Assembly: GCF_000003605.2 (NCBI RefSeq)
Contig: NW_003128999.1
Coordinates: forward strand, 1 to 57,431
Length of the DNA stretch: 57,431 nt
Reading direction: 5' to 3'
From: Saccoglossus kowalevskii
Lineage: Eukaryota; Hemichordata; Enteropneusta; Harrimaniidae
Below, in pieces: positions 27,756 to 38,540 of the stretch. Below the pieces are notes generated by a model. That model did no database searches and was not told the DNA's origin. It saw only the letters and a list, made by a program, of their open reading frames with translations. The translations under genes were made by a program, and so were the position numbers. Within the stretch, counting starts at the first letter, position 1. Every line of letters starts with the position of its first letter.

Positions 27756-28029
27756 TCACAGTAAGTAATCGTGACTTTACATGTCGTAATAATGACTTCA
27801 CAGTAAGTAGTCGTGGCTTTACATGTCGTAATAATGACTTCACAGAAAGTAGTCGTTCCTTTACATGTCGTAATGTTGACTTCACAGTAAGTAGTCGTGA
27901 CTTTACATGTCGTAATAATGACTTCACAGAAAGTAGTCGTGATTTTACATGACGTTATAATGACTTCACAGGAAGTAGTCGTGGCTTTACATGTCGTAAT
28001 AATGACTTCACAGTAAGTAGTCGTGACTT

Positions 28030-29740
28030 TACATGTCGTAATAATGACTTCACAGAAAGTAGTCGTGACTTTACATGTCGTAATAATGACGTCACAGAAA
28101 GTAATCGTGACTTTACATGTCGTTATATTGACTTCATTGTAAGTTGTCGTGACTTTACATGTCGTAATAATGACTTCACAGAAAGTAGTCGTGACTTTAC
28201 ATGTCGTAATAATGACTTCACAGAAAGTAATCGTGACTTTACATGACGTTATAATGACTTCACAGAAAGTAGTCGTGATTTTACATGTCGTATTAATGAC
28301 TTCACAGTAAGTAGTCGTGACTTTGCATGTCATAATAATGACGTCACAGAAAGTAATCGTGACTTTTCCTGTCGTAATAATGACGTCACAGAAAGTAATC
28401 GTGACTTTACATGTCGTAATAATGACTTCACAGTAAGTAGTAGTGACTTTACATGTCGTAATAATGACTTCACAGAAAGTAGTCGTGACTTTACATGTCG
28501 TAATAATGACGTCACAGAAAGTAATCGTGACTTTACATGTCGTAATAATGACTTCACAGTAAGTAGTCGTGGCTTTACATGTCGTAATAATGACTTCACA
28601 GAAAGTAGTCGTGACTTTACATGTCGTAATAATGACGTCACAGAAAGTAATCGTGACTTTACATGTCGTTATATTGACTTCATTGTAAGTTGTCGTGACT
28701 TTACATGTCGTAATAATGACTTCACAGAAAGTAGTCGTGACTTTACCTGTCGTAATAATGACTTCACAGAAAGTAATCGTGACTTTACATGACGTTATAA
28801 TGACTTCACAGAAAGTAGTCGTGATTTTACATGTCGTATTAATGACTTCACAGTAAGTAGTCGTGACTTTGCATGTCATAATAATGACGTCACAGAAAGT
28901 AATCGTGACTTTTCCTGTCGTAATAATGACGTCACAGAAAGTAATCGTGACTTTACATGTCGTAATAATGACTTCACAGAAAGTAGTAGTGACTTTACAT
29001 GTCGTAATAATGACTTCACAGAAAGTAGTCGTGACTTTACATGTCGTAATAATGACGTCACAGAAAGTAATCGTGACTTTACATGTCGTAATAATGACTT
29101 CACAGTAAGTAGTCGTGGCTTTACATGTCGTAATAATGACTTCACAGAAAGTAGTCGTGACTTTACATGTCGTAATAATGACGTCACAGAAAGTAATCGT
29201 GACTTTACATGTCGTTATATTGACTTCATTGTAAGTTGTCGTGACTTTACATGTCGTAATAATGACTTCACAGAAAGTAGTCGTGACTTTACATGTCGTA
29301 ATAATGACTTCACAGAAAGTAGTCGTGACTTTACATGTCGTAATAATGACGTCACAGAAAGTAATCGTGACTTTACATGTCGTAATAATGACTTCACAGT
29401 AAGTAGTTGTGGCTTTACATGTCGTAATAATGACTTCACAGAAAGTAGTCGTTCCTTTACATGTCGTAATGTTGACTTCACAGTAAGTAGTCGTGACTTT
29501 ACATGTCGTAATAATGACTTCACAGAAAGTAGTCGTGATTTTACATGACGTTATAATGACTTCACAGGAAGTAGTCGTGGCTTTACATGTCGTAATAATG
29601 ACTTCACAGTAAGTAGTCGTGACTTTACATGTCGTAATAATGACTTCACAGAAAGTAGTCGTGACTTTACATGTCGTAATAATGACGTCACAGAAAGTAA
29701 TCGTGACTTTACATGTCGTTATATTGACTTCATTGTAAGT
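28030..29740. repeat. Tandem HOR of 546 bp (13 monomers), about three copies
   Basis: Phase markers at 28,122, 28,668 and 29,214 are exactly 546 bp apart, and the next at 29,718 is 504 bp away (12 monomers). Each full copy contains the G-marker core, the CTTTTCCTGTCG unit, a GTAGTAGTGAC unit and a GTCGTGGCTTTAC unit in the same order. The 28,860 copy has CAGAAAGTAGTAGTG where the 28,320 copy has CAGTAAGTAGTAGTG. Confidence 0.9.
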
Positions 29741-31821
29741 TGTCGTGACTTTACATGTCGTAATAATGACTTCACAGAAAGTAGTCGTGACTTTACATGT
29801 CGTAATAATGACTTCACAGAAAGTAATCGTGACTTTACATGACGTTATAATGACTTCACAGAAAGTAGTCGTGATTTTACATGTCGTATTAATGACTTCA
29901 CAGTAAGTAGTCGTGACTTTGCATGTCATAATAATGACGTCACAGAAAGTAATCGTGACTTTTCCTGTCGTAATAATGACGTCACAGAAAGTAATCGTGA
30001 CTTTACATGTCGTAATAATGACTTCACAGTAAGTAGTAGTGACTTTATATGTCGTAATAATGACTTCACAGAAAGTAGTCGTGACTTTACATGTCGTAAT
30101 AATGACGTCACAGAAAGTAATCGTGACTTTACATGTCGTAATAATGACTTCACAGTAAGTAGTCGTGGCTTTACATGTCGTAATAATGACTTCACAGAAA
30201 GTAGTCGTTCCTTTACATGTCGTAATAATGACTCCACAGAAAGTAGTCGTGGCTTTACATGTCGTAATAATGACTTCACAGAAAGTAGTCGGGGCTTTAC
30301 ATGTCGTAATGTTGACTTCACAGTAAGTAGTCGTGACTTTGCATGTCATAATAATGACGTCACAGAAAGTAATCGTGACTTTACATGTCGTAATAATGAC
30401 GTCACAGAAAGTAGTCGTGACTTTACATGTCGTAATAATGACTTCACAGAAAGTAGTCGTGACTTTACATGACGTTATAATGACTTCACAGGAAGTAGTC
30501 GTGGCTTTACATGTCGTAATAATGACGTCACAGAAAGTAGTCGTGACTTTACATGTCGTAATGATGACTTCACAGTAAGTAGTCGGGGCTTTACATGTCG
30601 TAATAATGACTTCACAGTAAGTAGTCGTGACTTTACATGTCGTAATAATGACTTCACAGAAAGTAGTCGTGATTTTACATGACGTTATAATGACTTCACA
30701 GGAAGTAGTCGTGGCTTTACATGTCGTAATAATGACTTCACAGTAAGTAATCATGACTTTATATGTCGTAATGATGACTTCACAGTAAGTAGTTGGGGCT
30801 TTACATGTCGTAATAATGACTTCACAGTAAGTAGTCGTGACTTTACATGTCGTAATAATGACTTCACAGAAAGTAGTCGTGAATTTACATGTCGTAATAA
30901 TGACGTCACAGAAAGTAATCGTGACTTTACATGTCGTAATAATGACTTCACAGTAAGTAGTCGTGGCTTTACATGTCGTAATAATGACTTCACAGAAAGT
31001 AGTCGTTCCTTTACATGTCGTAATAATGACTTCACAGAAAGTAGTCGTGGCTTTACATGTCGTAATAATGACTTCACAGAAAGTAGTCGGGGCTTTACAT
31101 GTCGTAATGTTGACTTCACAGTAAGTAGTCGTGACTTTACATGTCGTAATAATGACTTCACAGAAAGTAGTCGTGATTTTACATGACGTTATAATGACTT
31201 CACAGGAAGTAGTCGTGGCTTTACATGTCGTAATAATGACTTCACAGTAAGTAATCATGACTTTATATGTCGTAATGATGACTTCACAGTAAGTAGTTGG
31301 GGCTTTACATGTCGTAATAATGACTTCACAGTAAGTAGTCGTGACTTTACATGTCGTAATAATGACTTCACAGAAAGTAGTCGTGACTTTACATGTCGTA
31401 ATAATGACGTCACAGAAAGTAATCGTGACTTTACATGTCGTTATATTGACTTCATTGTAAGTTGTCGTGACTTTACATGTCGTAATAATGACTTCACAGA
31501 AAGTAGTCGTGACTTTACATGTCGTAATAATGACTTCACAGAAAGTAATCGTGACTTTACATGACGTTATAATGACTTCACAGAAAGTAGTCGTGATTTA
31601 ACATGTCGTATTAATGACTTCACAGTAAGTAGTCGTGACTTTGCATGTCATAATAATGACGTCACAGAAAGTAATCGTGACTTTTCCTGTCGTAATAATG
31701 ACGTCACAGAAAGTAATCGTGACTTTACATGTCGTAATAATGACTTCACAGTAAGTAGTAGTGACTTTACATGTCGTAATAATGACTTCACAGAAAGTAG
31801 TCGTGACTTTACATGTCGTAA

Positions 31822-31949
31822 TATGACGTCACAAGAAAGTAGTCGTGACTTTACATGACGTTATAATGACGTCACAGAAAGTAATCGTGACTTACATGTC
31901 GTTATATGACTTCATTGTAAGTTGTCGTGACTTTACATGTCGTAATAAA
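31822..31949. other. Indel cluster, possible assembly join
   Basis: Five 1-bp departures from phase fall within about 130 bases: missing A (GTAATATGACG, about 31,822), extra A (CACAAGAAAG, about 31,833), missing T (GTGACTTACATG, about 31,892), missing T (GTTATATGAC, about 31,907) and extra A (GTAATAAATGAC, about 31,946). The net effect is -1. They are compensating, sit in homopolymers or short repeats, and lie in an otherwise clean stretch (24,573-31,820 and 31,950-38,539). Confidence 0.65.
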
Positions 31950-34279
31950 TGACTTCACAGAAAGTAGTCGTGACTTTACATGTCGTAATAATGAGTTCAC
32001 AGAAAGTAATCGTGACTTTACATGTCGTAATGTTGACTTCACAGTAAGTAGTCGTGACTTTGCATGTCATAATAATGACGTCACAGAAAGTAATCGTGAC
32101 TTTACATGTCGTAATAATGACGTCACAGAAAGTAGTCGTGACTTTACATGTCGTAATAATGACTTCACAGGAAGTAGTCGTGGCTTTACATGTCGTAATA
32201 ATGACGTCACAGAAAGTAGTCGTGACTTTACATGTCGTAATGATGACTTCACAGTAAGTAGTCGGGGCTTTACATGTCGTAATAATGACTTCACAGTAAG
32301 TAGTCGTGACTTTACATGTCGTAATAATGACTTCACAGAAAGTAGTCGTGATTTTACATGACGTTATAATGACTTCACAGGAAGTAGTCGTGGCTTTACA
32401 TGTCGTAATAATGACTTCACAGTAAGTAATCATGTCTTTATATGTCGTAATGATGACTTCACAGTAAGTAGTTGGGGCTTTACATGTCGTAATAATGACT
32501 TCACAGTAAGTAGTCGTGACTTTACATGTCGTAATAATGACTTCACAGAAAGTAGTCGTGACTTTACATGTCGTAATAATGACGTCACAGAAAGTAATCG
32601 TGACTTTACATGTCGTTATATTGACTTCATTGTAAGTTGTCGTGACTTTACATGTCGTAATAATGACTTCACAGAAAGTAGTCGTGACTTTACATGTCGA
32701 AATAATGACTTCACAGAAAGTAATCGTGACTTTACATGACGTTATAATGACTTCACAGAAAGTAGTCGTGATTTTACATGTCGTATTAATGACTTCACAG
32801 TAAGTAGTCGTGACTTTGCATGTCATAATAATGACGTCACAGAAAGTAATCGTGACTTTTCCTGTCGTAATAATGACGTCACAGAAAGTAATCGTGACTT
32901 TACATGTCGTAATAATGACTTCACAGAAAGTAGTCGTGATTTTACATGACGTTATAATGACTTCACAGGAAGTAGTCGTGGCTTTACATGTCGTAATAAT
33001 GACTTCACAGTAAGTAATCATGACTTTATATGTCGTAATGATGACTTCACAGTAAGTAGTTGGGGCTTTACATGTCGTAATAATGACTTCACAGTAAGTA
33101 GTCGTGACTTTACATGTCGTAATAATGACTTCACAGAAAGTAGTCGTGACTTTACATGTCGTAATAATGACGTCACAGAAAGTAATCGTGACTTTACATG
33201 TCGTTATATTGACTTCATTGTAAGTTGTCGTGACTTTACATGTCGTAATAATGACTTCACAGAAAGTAGTCGTGACTTTACATGTCGTAATAATGACTTC
33301 ACAGAAAGTAGTCGTGACTTTACATGTCGTAATAATGACGTCACACAAAGTAATCGTGACTTTACATGTCGTAATAATGACTTCACAGAAAGTAGTCGTG
33401 ATTTTACGTGACGTTATAATGACTTCACAGGAAGTAGTCGAGGCTTTACATGTCGTAATAATGACTTCACAGTAAGTAATCATGACTTTATATGTCGTAA
33501 TGATGACTTCACAGTAAGTAGTTGGGGCTTTACATGTCGTAATAATGACTTCACAGTAAGTAGTCGTGACTTTACATGTCGTAATAATGACTTCACAGAA
33601 AGTAGTCGTGACTTTACATGTCGTAATAATGACGTCACAGAAAGTAATCGTGACTTTACATGTCGTTATATTGACTTCATTGTAAGTTGTCGTGACTTTA
33701 CATGTCGTAATAATGACTTCACAGAAAGTAGTCGTGACTTTACATGTCGTAATAATGACTTCACAGAAAGTAATCGTGACTTTACATGACGTTATAATGA
33801 CTTCACAGAAAGTAGTCGTGATTTTACATGTCGTATTAATGACTTCACAGTAAGTAGTCGTGACTTTGCATGTCATAATAATGACGTCACAGAAAGTAAT
33901 CGTGACTTTTCCTGTCGTAATAATGACGTCACAGAAAGTAATCGTGACTTTACATGTCGTAATAATGACTTCACAGAAAGTAGTCGTGACTTTACATGTC
34001 GTAATAATGACGTCACACAAAGTAATCGTGACTTTACATGTCGTAATAATGACTTCACAGAAAGTAGTCGTGATTTTACGTGACGTTATAATGACTTCAC
34101 AGGAAGTAGTCGAGGCTTTACATGTCGTAATAATGACTTCACAGTAAGTAATCGTGACTTTATATGTCGTAATGATGACTTCACAGTAAGTAGTCGGGGC
34201 TTTACATGTCGTAATAATGACTTCACAGTAAATAGTCGTGACTTTACATGTCGTAATAATGACTTCACAGAAAGTAGTC

Positions 34280-36720
34280 GTGATTTTACATGACGTTATA
34301 ATGACTTCACAGGAAGTAGTCGTGGCTTTACATGTCGTAATAACGACTTCACAGTAAGTAATCATGACTTTATATGTCGTAATGATGACTTCACAGTAAG
34401 TAGTTGGGGCTTTACATGTCGTAATAATGACTTCACAGTAAGTAGTCGTGACTTTACATGTCGTAATAATGACTTCACAGAAAGTAGTCGTGACTTTACA
34501 TGTCGTAATAATGACGTCACAGAAAGTAATCGTGACTTTACATGTCGTTATATTGACTTCATTGTAAGTTGTCGTGACTTTACATGTCGTAATAATGACT
34601 TCACAGAAAGTAGTCGTGACTTTACATGTCGTAATAATGACTTCACAGAAAGTAATCGTGACTTTACATGACGTTATAATGACTTCACAGAAAGCAGTCG
34701 TGATTTAACATGTCGTATTAATGACTTCACAGTAAGTAGTCGTGACTTTGCATGTCATAATAATGACGTCACAGAAAGTAATCGTGACTTTTCCTGTCGT
34801 AATAATGACGTCACAGAAAGTAATCGTGACTTTACATGTCGTAATAATGACTTCACAGTAAGTAGTAGTGACTTTACATGTCGTAATAATGACTTCACAG
34901 AAAGTAGTCGTGACTTTACATGTCGTAATAATGACGTCACAGAAAGTAATCGTGACTTTACATGTCGTAATAATGACTTCACAGTAAGTAGTCGTGGCTT
35001 TACATGTCGTAATAATGACTTCACAGAAAGTAGTCGTTCCTTTACATGTCGTAATAATGACTTCACAGAAAGTAGTCGTGGCTTTACATGTCGTAATAAT
35101 GACTTCACAGAAAGTAGTCGGGGCTTTACATGTCGTAATGTTGACTTCACAGTAAGTAGTCGTGACTTTGCATGTCATAATAATGACGTCACAGAAAGTA
35201 ATCGTGACTTTACATGTCGTAATAATGACGTCACAGAAAGTAGTCGTGACTTTACATGTCGTAATAATGACTTCACAGAAAGTAGTCGTGACTTTACATG
35301 ACGTTATAATGACTTCACAGGAAGTAGTCGTGGCTTTACATGTCGTAATAATGACGTCACAGAAAGTAGTCGTGACTTCACATGTCGTAATGATGACTTC
35401 ACAGTAAGTAGTCGGGGCTTTACATGTCGTAATAATGACTTCACAGTAAGTAGTCGTGACTTTACATGTCGTAATAATGACTTCACAGAAAGTAGTCGTG
35501 ATTTTACATGACGTTATAATGACTTCACAGGAAGTAGTCGTGGCTTTACATGTCGTAATAATGACTTCACAGTAAGTAATCATGACTTTATATGTCGTAA
35601 TGATGACTTCACAGTAAGTAGTTGGGGCTTTACATGTCGTAATAATGACTTCACAGTAAGTAGTCGTGACTTTACATGTCGTAATAATGACTTCACAGAA
35701 AGTAGTCGTGACTTTACATGTCGTAATAATGACGTCACAGAAAGTAATCGTGACTTTACATGTCGTTATATTGACTTCATTGTAAGTTGTCGTGACTTTA
35801 CATGTCGTAATAATGACTTCACAGAAAGTAGTCGTGACTTTACATGTCGTAATAATGACTTCACAGAAAGTAATCGTGACTTTACATGACGTTATAATGA
35901 CTTCACAGAAAGTAGTCGTGATTTTACATGTCGTATTAATGACTTCACAGTAAGTAGTCGTGACTTTGCATGTCATAATAATGACGTCACAGAAAGTAAT
36001 CGTGACTTTTCCTGTCGTAATAATGACGTCACAGAAAGTAATCGTGACTTTACATGTCGTAATAATGACTTCACAGTAAGTAGTAGTGACTTTACATGTC
36101 GTAATAATGACTTCACAGAAAGTAGTCGTGACTTTACATGTCGTAATAATGACGTCACAGAAAGTAATCGTGACTTTACATGTCGTAATAATGACTTCAC
36201 AGTAAGTAGTCGTGGCTTTACATGTCGTAATAATGACTTCACAGAAAGTAGTCGTTCCTTTACATGTCGTAATAATGACTTCACAGAAAGTAGTCGTGGC
36301 TTTACATGTCGTAATAATGACTTCACAGAAAGTAGTCGGGGCTTTACATGTCGTAATGTTGACTTCACAGTAAGTAGTCGTGACTTTGCATGTCATAATA
36401 ATGACGTCACAGAAAGTAATCGTGACTTTACATGTCGTAATAATGACGTCACAGAAAGTAGTCGTGACTTTACATGTCGTAATAATGACTTCACAGAAAG
36501 TAGTCGTGACTTTACATGACGTTATAATGACTTCACAGGAAGTAGTCGTGGCTTTACATGTCGTAATAATGACGTCACAGAAAGTAGTCGTGACTTTACA
36601 TGTCGTAATGATGAATTCACAGTAAGTAGTCGGGGCTTTACATGTCGTAATAATGACTTCACAGTAAGTAGTCGTGACTTTACATGTCGTAATAATGACT
36701 TCACAGAAAGTAGTCGTGAT
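34280..36720. repeat. Tandem HOR of 1,218 bp (29 monomers), two copies
   Basis: The phase marker occurs at 34,547 and 35,765, exactly 1,218 bp apart. The full monomer order is repeated, including GTAGTTGGGGC, GTAGTAGTGAC, GTCGTTCCTTTAC, GTCGTAATGTTGAC and the paired GACGTC units. Small private differences include AATAACGAC near 34,340 against AATAATGAC, CGTGATTTAACATG at about 34,705 against CGTGATTTTACATG, and GATGAATTCAC at about 36,612 against GATGACTTCAC. Confidence 0.92.
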
Positions 36721-36937
36721 TTTACATGACGTTATAATGACTTCACAGGAAGTAGTCGTGACTTTACATGTCGTTATATTGACTTCATTGTAAGTTGTCG
36801 TGACTTTACATGTCGTAATAATGACTTCACAGAAAGTAGTCGTGATTTTACATGTCGTATTAATGACTTCACAGTAAGTAGTAGTGACTTTGCATGTCGT
36901 AGTAATGACTTCACAGAAAGTAATCGTGACTTTACAT

Positions 36938-37265
36938 GACGTTATACTGACTTCACAGTAAGTAGACGTGAATATACATGTCGCAATAATGACTTCACAA
37001 AAAGTAGTCATGACTTTACATGTCGTAATAATGACTTCACAGTAAGTAGTCGTGGCTTTACATGTCATAATAATGACTTCACAGGAAGTAGTCGCGACTT
37101 TGCATGTCGTAATTATGACTTCACAGTAAGTAGTCCTGACTTTACATGTCGTAATAATGACTTCACAGTAAGTAGTCATGACTTTACATGTCGTAATAAT
37201 GACTTCACAGAAAGTAATCGTGACTTTACATGACGTTATAATGACTTCACAGTAAGTAGACGTGA
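36938..37265. repeat. Eight-monomer variant cassette, copy 1 of 4
   Basis: The cassette is a run of strongly diverged monomers in fixed order: CATGACGTTATACTGAC, GTAGACGTGAATATAC, GTCGCAATAATG, CACAAAAAGTAGTCATGAC, GTCATAATAATGACTTC, CAGGAAGTAGTCGCGAC, GTCGTAATTATGAC, GTAGTCCTGAC and GTAGTCATGAC. It closes with CATGACGTTATAATG and GTAGACGTGATTTTAC. Most of these forms are rare or absent elsewhere, so the cassette is a reliable tag. Confidence 0.92.
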
Positions 37266-38197
37266 TTTTACATGTCGTAATAATGACTTCACAGAAAGTA
37301 ATCGTGACTTTACATGTCGTAATAATGACTTCACAGTAAGTAGTCGTGACTTTACATGACGTTATAATGACTTCACAGAAAGTAATCGTGACTTTACATG
37401 ACGTTATAATGACTTCACAGAAAGTAGTCGTGATTTTACATGTCGTATTAATGACTTCACAGTAAGTAGTCGTGACTTTACATGTCATAATAATGACGTC
37501 ACAGAAAGTAATCGTGACTTTACATGTCGTAATAATGACTTCACAGTAAGTAGTCGTGACTTTACATGTCGTTATAATGACTTCACAGAAAGTAGTTGTG
37601 ACTTTACATGTCGTAATAATGACTTCACAGAAAGTAGTCGTGACTTTGCATGTCATAATAATGACGTCACAGAAAGTAATCGTGACTTTACATGTCGTAA
37701 TAATGACTTCACAGTAAGTAGTCGTGACTTTACATGTCGTAATAATGACTTCACAGTAAGTAGTCGTGACTTTACATGTCGTTATAACGACTTCACAGAA
37801 AGTAGTCGTGACTTTACATGTCGTAATATTGACTTCACAGAAAGTAGTCGTGACTTTACATGTCGTAATAATGACGTCACAGAAAGTAATCGTGACTTTA
37901 CATGTCGTAATAATGACTTCACAGTAAGTAGTCGTGGCTTTACATGTCGTAATAATGACTTCACAGAAAGTAGTCGTGACTTTACATGTCGTAATAATGA
38001 CTTCACAGAAAGTAATCGTGGCTTTACATGACGTTATAATGACTTCACAGTAAGTAGACGTGACTTTACATGTCGTAATAATGACTTCACAGAAAGTAAT
38101 CGTGACTTTACATGACGTTATAATGACTTCACAGTAAGTAGACGTGATTTTACATGTCGTAATAATGACTTCACAGAAAGTAATCGTGACTTTACAT

Positions 38198-38525
38198 GAC
38201 GTTATACTGACTTCACAGTAAGTAGACGTGAATATACATGTCGCAATAATGACTTCACAAAAAGTAGTCATGACTTTACATGTCGTAATAATGACTTCAC
38301 AGTAAGTAGTCGTGGCTTTACATGTCATAATAATGACTTCACAGGAAGTAGTCGCGACTTTGCATGTCGTAATTATGACTTCACAGTAAGTAGTCCTGAC
38401 TTTACATGTCGTAATAATGACTTCACAGTAAGTAGTCATGACTTTACATGTCGTAATAATGACTTCACAGAAAGTAATCGTGACTTTACATGACGTTATA
38501 ATGACTTCACAGTAAGTAGACGTGA
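38198..38525. repeat. Eight-monomer variant cassette, copy 2 of 4
   Basis: Same ordered diagnostic variants as copy 1, offset by 1,260 bp (30 monomers). The 1-bp deletion at 38,540 lies just after the closing GTAGACGTGATTTTAC unit. Confidence 0.92.
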
Positions 38526-38540
38526 TTTTACATGTCGTAT

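Larger units (their letters stand above)
15301..36780. repeat. Family I higher-order repeat domain (central)
   Basis: Family I phase markers occur throughout, at 16028, 16783, 17747, 18671, 19427, 20183, 20561, 22535, 23585, 24636, 25728, 26904, 28122, 28668, 29214, 29718, 31440, 32615, 33203, 33665, 34547, 35765 and 36773. Spacings are multiples of 42, apart from visible indels. The domain holds several local HORs and the second copy of the 1,420-4,908 segment. A G-to-A change in the GTCGGGGC monomer, giving GTTGGGGC or GTAGTTGGGGC, recurs here (for example about 17,600, 23,440, 24,490, 30,790, 31,296, 32,470, 33,520, 34,402, 35,620). Confidence 0.85.
36781..38540. repeat. Family II higher-order repeat domain (small)
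   Basis: Family I phase markers are absent here. GTAGACGTG monomers occur at 36,962, 37,256, about 38,054, about 38,138, 38,222 and about 38,516. The domain holds two copies of the eight-monomer variant cassette 1,260 bp (30 monomers) apart. It ends at a 1-bp deletion at 38,540 (GTCGTATAATG), immediately followed by Family I units. Confidence 0.85.

Noticed and set aside
24563..31258. Very long minus-strand open reading frame (threonine- and cysteine-rich 14-residue repeat), and similar frames at 17,488-22,773, 6,273-10,817, 48,313-52,353, 52,387-56,721 and 1,296-5,261
   Set aside because: A 42-bp period is a multiple of three and four of the six consensus frames lack stops, so long frames are expected. 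Frequent variants are mainly amino-acid-changing. The frames end only at indels or at one monomer variant (CTTTTCATG, which makes TGA). They also have no unique N- or C-terminal sequence.
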